64,000 nt of DNA from Mycobacterium shigaense. Lineage in GTDB: Bacteria; Actinomycetota; Actinomycetes; Mycobacteriales; Mycobacteriaceae. The notes under the pieces are model-generated. The model was given only the letters and a program-made list of their open reading frames with translations, did no database searches and was not told the origin of the DNA. Shown piece by piece: positions 8,490 through 17,355 of the stretch (within the stretch, counting starts at the first letter, position 1; every line of letters begins with the position of its first letter). Position numbers and translations under genes: made by a program. The stretch covers positions 3,534,001-3,598,000 of the forward strand of contig NZ_AP018164.1 in the NCBI RefSeq assembly GCF_002356315.1. Direction: 5' to 3'.

Positions 8490-10457
8490 ATGCGCATTGC
8501 CCGGCTGCTCGGCGTAATCCTGACGATGCTCACCGTTACCCTGCTGCCGGCACCGCCGGCCGGCGCCCAGCCACCGTTTCGGCTGCCCGATCAGATCACC
8601 GACAAGGCGGGCGCGCTGTCGACGTCCGGTCACGACGACGTGGCGTCGGCAATCGACAAGCTCTACAACGACCGCCACATCCGGCTGTGGGTGGTCTACG
8701 TCGACGACTTCTCCGGCCTGAGCGCGCTGAACTGGGCGCAGCAGACCATTCGCTCCAGCGATTTCGGTGATTACGACGCGCTGCTGGCGATCAGCACCAC
8801 CGGGCACGCCTATGCCTTCTTGGTGCCGAACGGCATCAAGGGCGTCACCGAAACCCAGGTGGACAACCTGCGCCACAACCAGATTGAGCCCGACCTGCGC
8901 GACGGCGACTGGAGCGGCGCGGCGGTGGCCGCAGCCAACGGACTCAACTCGGCACCCAGCCCGCTCGGGCGGGTGTGGATGCTCGTCATGCTCGCCGTCG
9001 TCGTCATCGCGGTGGTGGTTTTGGTGCTGTTCGTGCGCTACCGCCGGCAACGACGGCGCGCTGCCGCGCTGGCCGCCGCTCGGCAAGTCGACCCGACCGA
9101 CGCCACCGCGCTAGCCGCGGTGCCGCTGGAGGCCCTCGACGACCTGTCCCGCGCGCTGGTGGTGGAGGTGGACAACGCGGTGCGCACCAGCTCCAACGAG
9201 CTCACCCTGGCGATCGACGAATTCGGCGACCAACGCACCGTGCCGTTCACCCAGGCCGTGAACAACGCGAAAGCCGCGCTGTCTCAAGCCTTTACCGTGC
9301 GCCAGCAGCTCGATGACGCGATACCCGAGACGCCGGTGCAGCGCCGGGAGTTGCTCACCCAGGTGATCGTGTCGGCGGCGCGCGCCGACCGGGAACTGGA
9401 ATCACAAGCCGAGGCGTTCGAGCAGCTACGGGAATTGGTGATCAACGCCCCGGAACACCTGCAGACGCTGACCCAGCAGGTCGTCGAGCTGACCGCCCGC
9501 ATCGCGCCGGCCGAACGGCGGTTGGTCGAGCTGCACAACGAATTCGATCCCGCCGCACTGACTTCGGTATCCGGCAACATCACAGCGGCCAAAGAGCGAT
9601 TGGCGTTCGCCGACCGCAACATCGACACGGCCCGCGCCCTAACCGACCAGGCGGTGAGCGGGCAGCAGACCCGTCTGGTCGATGCTGTCCGCGCGACCGA
9701 ATCGGCACTCGGCCAGGCTCGGGCCCTGCTCGACGCAATCGACGGCGCGGCCGACGACATTCGCCATGCCATCGACGCCCTGCCGGCTGTCGCGGCCGAC
9801 ACTCAGGCGGGGATTCAGTGGGCCAATCAACAGTTGCAGAACACCACGTCGACGCACCGCAGCGAACTGGTTGCCGTGCGCCACGCGGCGACCGCCGCCC
9901 TTAATGCCTCCGGCGGCGCGGGTGCCGCCGACCCGCTGGACTCCTTTGCCCGGCTGACGAAGGCCGATGCCGAACTCCATCGAATCTCGGCCGCCCTGGA
10001 CAGCGAGCGGGCGGACGCCGAGCGGCTGCAGCGGGCTTTGGAGGAGGCGTTGTTCACGGCCGAGGCGCGGGTGCACGGGGTCTCGGAGTACATCGACACC
10101 CGGCGGGGCGGCATCGGCCCAGAGGCGCGGACGCGGCTCGCCGAAGCCAGACGGCACCTGCAAGCTGCCCAGGAGCAGAAGACGTCCGACCCGGCCGAGG
10201 CCATCACCCACGCCAACGCGGCCTCGACGCTGGCCGCCAAGGCTCAGTCGTTGGCGAATGCCGATGTCGAATCGGCTCGGCGAGCCTACACGCGACGAAG
10301 CGGCAGCGACACCGGCGCGATGCTCGGGGGCATTATCTTCGGCGATCTGCTCAGCGCGGGAATGCGAGGCGGGTCCGGCGGCTGGACACCGGCGTCGTTC
10401 GGCGGCCGCTCCAGCGCGTCCGGCGGCGGCTACCTCGGTGGCGGCGGACGGTTCTAG
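8490..10457 (+). CDS. TPM-domain membrane protein, Rv2345 homologue
   Basis: This 655-residue envelope protein has a signal peptide at residues 1-27 (ends APPAGAQPP), then an extracytoplasmic TPM domain at about 35-145 beginning [14 protein letters not shown] single transmembrane helix lies at about 160-185 ([19 protein letters not shown]), followed by a basic stop RYRRQRRR. A long Ala/Glu/Arg-rich helical, probably coiled-coil cytoplasmic region follows, and the end is Gly-rich ([11 protein letters not shown]). TPM domains occur in proteins tied to envelope or photosystem maintenance; a substrate cannot be assigned. The gene is divergent from dgt with only about 64 bases between starts. The order matches dgt-Rv2345 in M. 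tuberculosis. Confidence 0.88.
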   Translation: MRIARLLGVILTMLTVTLLPAPPAGAQPPFRLPDQITDKAGALSTSGHDDVASAIDKLYNDRHIRLWVVYVDDFSGLSALNWAQQTIRSSDFGDYDALLAISTTGHAYAFLVPNGIKGVTETQVDNLRHNQIEPDLRDGDWSGAAVAAANGLNSAPSPLGRVWMLVMLAVVVIAVVVLVLFVRYRRQRRRAAALAAARQVDPTDATALAAVPLEALDDLSRALVVEVDNAVRTSSNELTLAIDEFGDQRTVPFTQAVNNAKAALSQAFTVRQQLDDAIPETPVQRRELLTQVIVSAARADRELESQAEAFEQLRELVINAPEHLQTLTQQVVELTARIAPAERRLVELHNEFDPAALTSVSGNITAAKERLAFADRNIDTARALTDQAVSGQQTRLVDAVRATESALGQARALLDAIDGAADDIRHAIDALPAVAADTQAGIQWANQQLQNTTSTHRSELVAVRHAATAALNASGGAGAADPLDSFARLTKADAELHRISAALDSERADAERLQRALEEALFTAEARVHGVSEYIDTRRGGIGPEARTRLAEARRHLQAAQEQKTSDPAEAITHANAASTLAAKAQSLANADVESARRAYTRRSGSDTGAMLGGIIFGDLLSAGMRGGSGGWTPASFGGRSSASGGGYLGGGGRF

Positions 10458-10464
10458 GGGTTGC

Positions 10465-10728
10465 TCAGCCGGCCGCCGGAGAGTGCGGTACGACACCGCG
10501 CCGCGGCAACTTGGTGAATTGTCCCCACTCTTCCGAACTCAGCTCGCTGCCCGCTGCTTCCTGGGCCTCGTCGCCGTCTTGCGGCTTCGGCGCCCAGTGG
10601 TCGTAGTCGTCCGGCGGAACAGCCACGCCCCAAACGAGCGGAACTGACAAGGCACCAAGCAGGCCTGATTCACCCCGAACGGCTAACACAGCATCGTCTG
10701 GCAACGGCGAACCGAGAGGCAATAACAT
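10465..10728 (-). CDS. Hypothetical small acidic protein
   Basis: This 87-residue protein is unrecognised. The N terminus is mildly hydrophobic (LLGALSVPLVWGVAVPPDDYD) and the C terminus acidic, ending KLPRRGVVPHSPAAG. The ATG at 10728 has a purine-rich ribosome site (GGAAGGGGGC) just upstream, better than any alternative, and the frame is free of stops up to 10791. It is convergent with the Rv2345 homologue, 7 bases away. It may be a real mycobacterial orphan gene, but nothing in it indicates function. Confidence 0.5.
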   Translation of the reverse strand: MLLPLGSPLPDDAVLAVRGESGLLGALSVPLVWGVAVPPDDYDHWAPKPQDGDEAQEAAGSELSSEEWGQFTKLPRRGVVPHSPAAG

Positions 10729-11305
10729 GACGCCCCCTTCCACGCCCGATCTCTGTATAGCCGAACTCGGCGGCGCAGAAATCACCGCCAAGCCCTCGGT
10801 GATCGTAAATCAGCGCTGAGGAAAAATTGTGGGGATTTCCTATTTTTCTTGTGTTCAATATCGTCGGTCGCCCGACGCCGTTAGTGAAGCGCTTCCACCC
10901 GCGCACGCCGCCAGTACGCGATTGAGCGATGTATGGTACTTTTGGTATCGTATTCGCGCCTTTTCCCAGCGAAAGTCTTTGCTGGGCAAGGTGTTCCGCG
11001 ACTTAACGCTATCGGGAGAGCGTTACCGCCGGATCGCAGAATCTCTGGGGAAATCGCCTGCGTGGATGCCGTCGATGTGTTCAACACGTGTGTTCAATCG
11101 AGATTTACGATGCCGCGCGGCTCGGAATTCGACGCCGAGCGAAAAGGAAATTGGTCATTAGGCGGACGCGGCTCGCGATCCAACCGAAATAGAAAATCGG
11201 CGACGTCCGGTCAGGGCCCAGGCCGGTTGCGGGGCCGCCGCCACCCGGGGCAGCCGGATCGCCTTGCGGTGGAGCGCTATTCGGCGCCCACGGGGGCGCC
11301 CCGCG
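10729..11305. other. 577-base interval without a recognisable gene
   Basis: No frame in this interval gives a protein I recognise. An AT-rich patch at about 10818-10860 (with runs such as GGAAAAATTG and TATTTTTCTTG) and a generally lower GC content to about 11160 stand out from the surrounding DNA. Open frames on the plus strand at 10829-11161 and into 11937 lack family similarity, and the second runs antisense through the PPE gene. In M. tuberculosis the corresponding place holds the esx/plc region, so this may be an old deletion or insertion junction. Confidence 0.5.
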
Positions 11306-12478
11306 CTATCCGGCTTCGGTCCGCGGCACCACACGGGGCCGCGTTTGCACCACATGCTTCGCGTGCGGCCCGCCGCGGCCCGACACCGCTCCCGGTACGC
11401 CGGGTCTGGCGCCGGCGCCACGTGCCGACCCTGACATCACGGGCACACCCGCGGGCCCGGACGAGCCGGCCGGAACCGGAACACCCGGTGTCGCGCTCTC
11501 CAACCCGGTCATCGCGGCGGTCACGATCCGGGCCGGGATCGAACCCTGCCATGCCGGTGGCACCGAAATGGCCCCCACGAACCGCGCCGAGCCCAGCCCG
11601 GCCGAGATCGGGGAACCGAATCCCCCGCTGCCGCCGAGCGCCGACATCGCCGGGGCGGTCGACCCGACGAACGCCGGAGCAGCGGTCAGCACCCCCTCGG
11701 CTCCGGCCAGCGCCGTCGCGGGCGCGGCGCCGTGCGCCAGCGCCATCATCGGCGGTAAGACCCCACTCGCCGGATACACGCCGATCTGGGCCACGGACAC
11801 CAGGGACGACACCGGAACCGACGAGACCAACGATCCCACCTCGGCGACCGCGGACTGCGCCATCGACACCAGCGACGAAAAGCTCGGGCCCAGCGCTGAG
11901 CCGACCGACGACAAGAAATTCGACAGCGGCGCCGTGAACAAACCCGCCAGGCTCGACGGTGCCGCGGTGATCGTCGGGAAGGCGGCGGCCACCGACGATG
12001 CCCCCGCGTGATAGCCGAACATTGCGGCGACGTCCTGCAGCCACATTTCGATGTACTCGAGCTCAGTGGCGAAGATGGCTGCGGTGTTCTGACCCAAGAT
12101 GTTCGTCGCGATCAGCGTCATCAGCGTCGTCCGATTCGCCGCCACCGCGGCCGGATGCACCGTGGCCGCCAACGCCGTCTCGAATGCCGAGGCGGCCACC
12201 TGCGCCTGCATTGCCGCGCCCTCGGCGTGGCTGACCGCGGCGGCCAGCCACTGCAGGTAGGGCACGGCCGCCTGGGCCATCGCCTCTGCCGAGGGACCCG
12301 TCCAGTTACCGCTGGTCAAGCCGGAGATGACGTCGCTGAACGACGACGCCGAGGACGACAGATTCGACGCCAAGTCGGCCCAGGCCGCCGCGGCCGCAAA
12401 CAGCGACCCGGCCCCGGCACCGCCAAACATCAGGCCGGAATTGATCTCCGGGGGTAAAAACATGAACTCCGGAACCAT
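11306..12478 (-). CDS. PPE family protein, PPE-SVP subgroup (PPE40 position)
   Basis: This 390-residue PPE protein is of the kind exported by ESX type VII systems and displayed at the cell surface. The N terminus MVPEFMFLPPEINSGLMFGG holds the Pro-Pro-Glu motif, followed by the ~180-residue helical PPE domain with the WADLASNLSSSASSF and AQAAVPYLQWL segments. The SVP signature appears late as FVGAISVPPAWQGS. The C terminus is Gly/Pro/Arg-rich. The ATG at 12478 has GAGG 6 bases upstream; an 18-codon upstream extension is not PPE-like. The place next to glyS matches PPE40 (Rv2356c). No PE partner is adjacent. Confidence 0.93.
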   Translation of the reverse strand: MVPEFMFLPPEINSGLMFGGAGAGSLFAAAAAWADLASNLSSSASSFSDVISGLTSGNWTGPSAEAMAQAAVPYLQWLAAAVSHAEGAAMQAQVAASAFETALAATVHPAAVAANRTTLMTLIATNILGQNTAAIFATELEYIEMWLQDVAAMFGYHAGASSVAAAFPTITAAPSSLAGLFTAPLSNFLSSVGSALGPSFSSLVSMAQSAVAEVGSLVSSVPVSSLVSVAQIGVYPASGVLPPMMALAHGAAPATALAGAEGVLTAAPAFVGSTAPAMSALGGSGGFGSPISAGLGSARFVGAISVPPAWQGSIPARIVTAAMTGLESATPGVPVPAGSSGPAGVPVMSGSARGAGARPGVPGAVSGRGGPHAKHVVQTRPRVVPRTEAG

Positions 12479-12644
12479 CACAAACCTCAGTACACCCAGC
12501 TCAGCAAACGAATCCGGTAACCACGAGCCCACCCCGACAGTCGCCCGCGGCGACCGGAACCGCCTAGATTACCTCGATCTTAAGGCGTAGGCGCCCCAAA
12601 ATCCGCGCATTCGCGCAAATGCCCGCCGCGTCCGCCCCGCGGCG

Positions 12645-14036
12645 CTAGCTGCCCTTGAGCCGCACCGCCAGGTAGTCGGCGACGGCGTCGATCGCCACAC
12701 GTTCCTGAGTCATGGCGTCGCGTTCGCGCACGGTGACGGCGTGGTCCTCGAGGGAGTCGAAGTCGACGGTCACGCAGTACGGCGTGCCGATCTCGTCCTG
12801 GCGCCGGTAGCGCCGCCCGATGGCGCCGGCATCGTCGAACTCGATGTTCCACGATTGCCGCAATTCGGCAGCCAGGTCGCGGGCCTTGGGGCTCAGGTCG
12901 GCGTGCCGCGACAACGGCAGGACGGCGGCCTTGACGGGCGCCAGCCGCGGGTCGAGCCGCAGCACCGTGCGCTTGTCCATGCCGCCCTTGGCGTTCGGCG
13001 CTTCGTCCTCGGTGTAGGCGTCGATCAAAAACGCCATGAACGACCGGGTCAGGCCCGCTGCCGGTTCGATGACGTACGGCGTGTACCGGGTGTCGGTCAC
13101 CTGGTCGTAGAATGACAGATCGACACCGGAATGCTTTGCGTGCGTTGATAAGTCGAAGTCGGTCCGGTTGGCGACGCCCTCCAGCTCGCCCCACGGGTTG
13201 CCCTGGAAGCCGAACTTGTACTCGACGTCGACGGTGCGGTCGGAGTAGTGCGACAACTTCTCCTTGGCGTGCTCGTAGAGCCGCAGGTTCTCCGGGTTGA
13301 TGCCCAGGTCGATGTACCACTGCCGCCGGGTGTCGATCCAATATTGGTGCCACTCTTTGGCGGTCGACGGCTCGACGAAGAACTCCATCTCCATCTGTTC
13401 GAACTCGCGGGTGCGGAAGATGAAGTTGCCCGGCGTGATCTCGTTGCGAAAGCTCTTGCCGATCTGGGCGATACCGAACGGCGGTTTGCGGCGTGCCGTG
13501 GTCACCACGTTCGCGAAGTTGATGAAGATACCCTGCGCCGTCTCGGGGCGCAGATAGTGCAGCCCCTCCTCGGTCTCGATCGGCCCGAGATAGGTCTTGA
13601 GCATCATGTTGAATTCGCGCGGTTCGGTCCACTGGCCAGGCTCGCCGGTGTCGGGGTCGCGGATATCGGCCAGGCCGTTGGGTGGCGGATGCCCGTGCTT
13701 GGCCTCGTATGCCTCGATGAGGTGGTCGGCGCGGTAGCGCTTGTGGGTGATCAGCGATTCGACCAGCGGGTCGTGGAACACCTCGACGTGGCCGGAGGCC
13801 ACCCACACCTGCCGCGGCAGGATGATCGACGAATCGAGCCCGACGACGTCGTCGCGGCCGGTGACCACCGAGCGCCACCACTGCCGCTTGATGTTCTCCT
13901 TGAGCTCCACACCCAGCGGGCCGTAGTCCCAGGCCGACTTGGTGCCGCCGTAGATCTCGCCGGAGGGAAAGACGAAGCCCCGCCGTTTGGCCAGGTTGAC
14001 GACGGTGTCGATGACGGACGCCACGGGGTGGTCCAC
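12645..14036 (-). CDS. glyS: Glycyl-tRNA synthetase (alpha2 type)
   Basis: This 463-residue class II synthetase charges tRNA-Gly. The bacterial/eukaryal single-chain type is shown by the N terminus ([19 protein letters not shown]), motif 2 ([20 protein letters not shown]) and motif 3 ([18 protein letters not shown]). The C-terminal anticodon-binding domain ends [15 protein letters not shown] at 14036, following GGAAAGGGA, gives exactly the M. tuberculosis length as I recall it. The frame is open to 14108 but the extra 24 residues are not conserved. It is divergent from smtB. Confidence 0.96.
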   Translation of the reverse strand: MDHPVASVIDTVVNLAKRRGFVFPSGEIYGGTKSAWDYGPLGVELKENIKRQWWRSVVTGRDDVVGLDSSIILPRQVWVASGHVEVFHDPLVESLITHKRYRADHLIEAYEAKHGHPPPNGLADIRDPDTGEPGQWTEPREFNMMLKTYLGPIETEEGLHYLRPETAQGIFINFANVVTTARRKPPFGIAQIGKSFRNEITPGNFIFRTREFEQMEMEFFVEPSTAKEWHQYWIDTRRQWYIDLGINPENLRLYEHAKEKLSHYSDRTVDVEYKFGFQGNPWGELEGVANRTDFDLSTHAKHSGVDLSFYDQVTDTRYTPYVIEPAAGLTRSFMAFLIDAYTEDEAPNAKGGMDKRTVLRLDPRLAPVKAAVLPLSRHADLSPKARDLAAELRQSWNIEFDDAGAIGRRYRRQDEIGTPYCVTVDFDSLEDHAVTVRERDAMTQERVAIDAVADYLAVRLKGS

Positions 14037-14151
14037 TCCCTTTCCGATCGAGCTTTGCGATTGAGCTTTCCGATTGAGGCAGATGCGTGCGGCGGCGAAG
14101 TGCCGCACGAAAAACCTCAGTCATGGTATCGGCCCGCGACGGCCGTCTTTG

Positions 14152-14171
14152 ACATGCATCATCATGCATGT
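14152..14171. promoter_or_regulatory. Perfect palindrome, candidate zinc-regulator operator
   Basis: ACATGCAT-CATC-ATGCATGT has two perfect 8-base arms around a 4-base centre. It lies about 80 bases upstream of smtB in the glyS-smtB divergent region. ArsR/SmtB repressors bind such short inverted repeats, and smtB-zur operons are known to be autoregulated by SmtB. Binding here is inferred from position and symmetry only. Confidence 0.5.
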
Positions 14172-14250
14172 GACAGTGGAGAAAGCTGATCGCTGTTGGT
14201 GACGGCGGCGCCACTACTAACCGGCACTTTCTCGAGGTGATGACTCTCGC

Positions 14251-14634
14251 ATGGTGATGTCCTCCTCAACGCCGACCGTGGGCCATGGACACGGGGGGGC
14301 AGGTGCCGGGGGCCATGCCCGGTTCGTCGAATACCCGGAGCCACCGCAGCGGGAAATTCTCGACGCCGCCGGCGAACTGCTGCGGGCCCTGGCCGCACCC
14401 GTGCGCATCGCCATCGTGCTGCAGCTGCGCGAATCCCATCGCTGCGTCCACGAACTGGTGGACGCCCTGGGGGTACCGCAGCCGCTGGTCAGCCAGCATC
14501 TGAAGATCCTCAAGGCGGCCGGGGTGGTCACCGGGGAGCGCTCCGGCCGCGAGGTGCTCTACCGGCTCGCCGATCATCACCTTGCCCACATCGTCGTCGA
14601 CGCCGTGGCCCACGCCGGTGAGGACGCGCAGTGA
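14251..14634 (+). CDS. smtB: SmtB, ArsR-family zinc-responsive repressor
   Basis: This 127-residue winged-helix repressor is the Rv2358 type and is released from DNA when Zn is bound. A His/Gly-rich N terminus (GHGHGGAGAGGHARF) is followed by the HTH (CVHELVDALGVPQPLVSQHLKILKAAGVV) and wing (SGREVLYRLADHHLAHIVVDA). The D and H residues of the last helix suit a metal site. Start candidates are ATG 14251 or 14257, with GAGGTGA at 14234-14240. It is cotranscribed with zur, and a 53-base tandem repeat separates the two genes. Confidence 0.93.
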   Translation: MVMSSSTPTVGHGHGGAGAGGHARFVEYPEPPQREILDAAGELLRALAAPVRIAIVLQLRESHRCVHELVDALGVPQPLVSQHLKILKAAGVVTGERSGREVLYRLADHHLAHIVVDAVAHAGEDAQ

Positions 14635-14737
14635 CCCGCGCCGGCGACGACGCAAAGCCCAGCGATGCTGAGGAGCGGCGCGAATGACCGGTGCCGGCGA
14701 CGACGCAAAGCCCAGCGATGCTGAGGAGCGGCGCGAA
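14632..14737 (+). repeat. MIRU-like tandem repeat, two 53-base units
   Basis: Unit 1 is 14632-14684 and unit 2 is 14685-14737; a third starts at 14738 and breaks off after about 10 bases inside zur. The units differ at only two positions near their start. The core GCAAAGCCCAGCGATGCTGA followed by GGAGCGGCGCGAATGA resembles mycobacterial interspersed repetitive units. Each unit begins with TGA and ends so that its last A plus the next TG form ATGA. Unit 1 therefore carries the smtB stop and unit 2 supplies the A of the zur start codon. This is the coding-overlap layout described for MIRUs in intercistronic gaps. Confidence 0.85.
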
Positions 14738-14740
14738 TGA
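14684..14740 (+). CDS. 18-codon ORF inside the MIRU-like repeat
   Basis: ATG at 14684 opens MTGAGDDAKPSDAEERRE and stops at the TGA that overlaps the zur start codon (ATGA). GAGGAGCGGCGCG lies upstream in the previous unit and could serve as a ribosome site. It may simply carry translation from smtB across to zur. Whether a peptide accumulates is unknown. Confidence 0.3.
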   Translation: MTGAGDDAKPSDAEERRE

Positions 14741-15129
14741 CCGGTGCGACCGTCCGGTCCACTCGACAGCGGGCCGCGATTGCCAAGCTGTTGGAGACCC
14801 TGCAGGAGTTCCGCTCGGCCCAGGAGCTGCACGACGAGCTGCGCCGGCGCGGCGAGAACATCGGGCTGACCACCGTCTACCGGACGCTGCAGTCGATGGC
14901 GACGGCGGGACAGGTCGACACGCTGCGCACCGACACCGGCGAGTCGGTGTACCGCAGCTGCTCGGAGCACCACCACCACCATCTGGTGTGCCGCAGCTGT
15001 GGCTCGACGATCGAGGTGGGCGGCCATGAGGTCGAAGAGTGGGCCGAGCAAGTGGCCGCCCAGCACGGGTTCACCGACGTCAGTCACACCATCGAGATCT
15101 TCGGCACCTGCTCGGAGTGCCGGTCCTGA
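14737..15129 (+). CDS. zur: Zur (FurB), zinc uptake regulator
   Basis: This 130-residue Fur-family repressor uses Zn as corepressor and represses zinc uptake and alternative ribosomal protein genes. An N-terminal winged helix (FRSAQELHDELRRRGENIGLTTVY) leads to the metal-binding dimerisation domain with the His cluster EHHHHHLVCRSCGSTIEVGG and a C-terminal CSEC. The two CxxC pairs form the structural Zn site. The start overlaps the repeat-encoded ORF stop (ATGA), with GAGGAG 13 bases upstream. It forms an operon with smtB and matches Rv2359. Confidence 0.95.
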   Translation: MTGATVRSTRQRAAIAKLLETLQEFRSAQELHDELRRRGENIGLTTVYRTLQSMATAGQVDTLRTDTGESVYRSCSEHHHHHLVCRSCGSTIEVGGHEVEEWAEQVAAQHGFTDVSHTIEIFGTCSECRS

Positions 15130-15135
15130 GCCGGC

Positions 15136-15564
15136 TCAGCCGACCAGCGCGCAGCGCAGCTGAGCGCCGGAATCGAGCACCAGCAGGATCAGCGTGCGCA
15201 GGGCGTCATCGGACAGGCCGGCCCCGGGAAAGTTGTATCGCTGCATGACATCTGCGGTCTTGGACGAGTTCTTACCCGGATTTCGTTGCGCCGCTCTATC
15301 GCTGACCTTCTCCACCAGCGTCACGTTGCCGAAGTTGCTGTCGCGGGCCTGTTTGGCCACCTGATCGCTGATCTTCTTGGTCAACGGCAGGTCCCACGCC
15401 ACTATCTGGGTGAGTGACACCAGGTCCAGGCCCTCGGCGATGTTCACCACCCGCAACGAGGCGAAGGTGCCCTCGTGATGGACCGTTATCGCGCCGTCGG
15501 ATTCGTGTTCGACGGGCAGAACATCACCAAAGATCGAGTCCAGCCGCTCCTGCAGTGATGACAC
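15136..15564 (-). CDS. Conserved hypothetical protein, Rv2360c homologue
   Basis: This 142-residue soluble protein begins SSLQERLDSIFGDVLPVEHE. The alternating beta/alpha pattern, with FASLRVVNIAEGLDLVSLTQIVAWDLPLT, vaguely recalls the YbjN or secretion-chaperone fold, but this is weak. GTG at 15564 overlaps the uppS stop by one base (TAGTG), so it is translated with uppS. No catalytic motif is seen. Confidence 0.85.
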   Translation of the reverse strand: MSSLQERLDSIFGDVLPVEHESDGAITVHHEGTFASLRVVNIAEGLDLVSLTQIVAWDLPLTKKISDQVAKQARDSNFGNVTLVEKVSDRAAQRNPGKNSSKTADVMQRYNFPGAGLSDDALRTLILLVLDSGAQLRCALVG

Positions 15565-16433
15565 TATGCGCTCCCGAACCTTCGGTTGCGGTCCGCATAC
15601 TCAACGCAGGCCGCCCACAGATCGCGACGGTCATAGTCGGGCCACAGCTTGTCCTGAAAGATGTATTCGGCGTAGGCCGCCTGCCACAGCATGAAATTGC
15701 TGGTGCGCTGCTCCCCCGAGCTGCGCAGAAAGAGATCCACGTCCGGGATGTCGGGTCGCTGCAGGTGCTGTGCCACCGTCGCCTCGGTGATGCGCTCCGG
15801 GTTGAGCCGTCCGGCGGCGGCAAGACGGGCGATTTCCCTTGTGGCGTCGGCGATTTCGGCACGTCCGCCGTAGTTGACACAGTAGTTGACGGTGATGACG
15901 TCGTTGTGCTTGGTCATCTCCTCGGCGATCGCCAACTCGTTGATCACGCTGCGCCACAGGCGGGGCCGCGAACCGACCCAGCGGATGTTGACCCCGATCG
16001 TGTTGAGGTTCACCCGGCGCATCCGCACCACGTCGCGGTTGAAGCCCATCAGGAATCGGACCTCCTCGGGGGACCGCTTCCAGTTCTCGGTCGAGAAGGC
16101 ATAGAGACTGAGCCACCTGATTCCGATTTCGATTGCACCACAGACGACGTCGATGACAACCGCCTCGCCGGCCTTGTGCCCGTCGGTGCGAGTCAGTCCC
16201 TGCCGGGTGGCCCAGCGGCCGTTGCCGTCCATCACGATGGCCACATGGTTGGGCAACCGATCCGCCGGGATCCGCGGCGCGGACGCCTTCGAAATGTGTT
16301 GCGGTGGACGGCTCGGACCGCCGCCGGGCGCGGGCGGCAGGTCGGGGAACGGCACCGGCCACGTCGACTTGTCGGGAAAGGTCGGGTAGTCGTCGGGCGC
16401 GGGTGGCAATTGCGGGAAGTCACGGTTTGTCAC
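15564..16433 (-). CDS. uppS: Long-chain (Z)-isoprenyl diphosphate synthase (decaprenyl diphosphate synthase)
   Basis: This 289-residue cis-prenyltransferase makes the C50 decaprenyl diphosphate that carries peptidoglycan and arabinogalactan precursors at the inner membrane. It has a Pro-rich N-terminal extension of about 60 residues, then the family start [17 protein letters not shown] with the catalytic Asp. Then come [33 protein letters not shown] and the C-terminal [19 protein letters not shown] with YAEYIF. It matches Rv2361c rather than the short Z-farnesyl enzyme. The start is GTG at 16433. It is downstream of recO and coupled to the Rv2360c homologue. Confidence 0.95.
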   Translation of the reverse strand: MTNRDFPQLPPAPDDYPTFPDKSTWPVPFPDLPPAPGGGPSRPPQHISKASAPRIPADRLPNHVAIVMDGNGRWATRQGLTRTDGHKAGEAVVIDVVCGAIEIGIRWLSLYAFSTENWKRSPEEVRFLMGFNRDVVRMRRVNLNTIGVNIRWVGSRPRLWRSVINELAIAEEMTKHNDVITVNYCVNYGGRAEIADATREIARLAAAGRLNPERITEATVAQHLQRPDIPDVDLFLRSSGEQRTSNFMLWQAAYAEYIFQDKLWPDYDRRDLWAACVEYADRNRRFGSA

Positions 16434-16496
16434 GTCGGCCCCACCGGCTTCGGTGCAGACGACTCTGCGGCCGAGGTGATCGGATCCGCCATCCCG

Positions 16497-17294
16497 TTAG
16501 CCACAGGCCTCATCCTGCCCGATCAGCGCGGCGCGCCGATCGGCGATGGTGCGATCGATCCGATAGTTGCGCTCCACCAGCGGTAAGGTTTTGAGCTGTC
16601 GTTCCAAATGCCATTGCAGGTGCGCGGCCACCAATCCGCTGACGTGGCTGCGGTGGGATTGCGGCGCCGCTTCGGCGGCCTCCCAATCGCCGTCGTGCAG
16701 CGCGGACATCAACTCCAGCACGCCCAGCGGCGGCGTCGTCGAACCGGCCGGGCGGCAATGCGGGCAGACACTGCCGCCGGCGGCGATGTGAAACGCGCGG
16801 TGCGGGCCGGGCGTGGCGCAGCGGGCGCATTCGATCAACGCCGGCGCCCACCCGGCGATGCCCATGGCACGCAGCAGATAGGCGTCCAGCAGCAGGTCGC
16901 GGGAACGGCGACCGTCGGCAACCGCCCGCAGCGCACCCACCGTGAGCCGATGCAGGGCCGGGGCGGGCGCCCGTTCTTCCCCGGCGAGGCGTTCCGCGGT
17001 TTCCAGCATCGCGCACCCGCAGGTGTAACGGCCGTAGTCGTTGACGATGTCGGTGGCGAACGCGTCGATGGAAACGACCTGCGTGACGATGTCGAGATTG
17101 CGGCCGGGGTGCAGCTGCACGTCGATGTGCGCGAACGGCTCCAGCCGGGCGCCGAATTTGCTGCGGGTGCGACGCACGCCCTTGGCGACCGCGCGAACCA
17201 GCCCGTGGTCACGGGTCAACAGGGTCACGATTCGGTCGGCTTCGCCGAGCTTGTGCTGGCGCAGCACAACCGCTCGGTCTCGATATAGCCGCAT
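16497..17294 (-). CDS. recO: DNA repair protein RecO
   Basis: This 265-residue protein loads RecA with RecR and anneals strands. The N-terminal OB fold begins MRLYRDRAVVLRQHKLGEAD, followed by a helical region. A zinc-binding site is seen as ECARCATPGPHRAF and SVCPHCRPAG at about residues 155-185. The length equals mycobacterial RecO. The frame extends 44 codons upstream of the ATG at 17294, but that part is non-conserved and overlaps the divergent amidase leader. It is followed by uppS on the same strand. Confidence 0.94.
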   Translation of the reverse strand: MRLYRDRAVVLRQHKLGEADRIVTLLTRDHGLVRAVAKGVRRTRSKFGARLEPFAHIDVQLHPGRNLDIVTQVVSIDAFATDIVNDYGRYTCGCAMLETAERLAGEERAPAPALHRLTVGALRAVADGRRSRDLLLDAYLLRAMGIAGWAPALIECARCATPGPHRAFHIAAGGSVCPHCRPAGSTTPPLGVLELMSALHDGDWEAAEAAPQSHRSHVSGLVAAHLQWHLERQLKTLPLVERNYRIDRTIADRRAALIGQDEACG

Positions 17295-17355
17295 CTGAAT
17301 AGTTTTGCACCCCGCCGCGACATCTCGGGGATCCGCGCCGATAGTCTCGTACCCC

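Noticed and set aside
10933-11937. 334-codon plus-strand open frame
   Set aside because: It runs antisense through the PPE gene, is Arg/Pro/Ser-rich as expected from high-GC shadow frames and has no domain.
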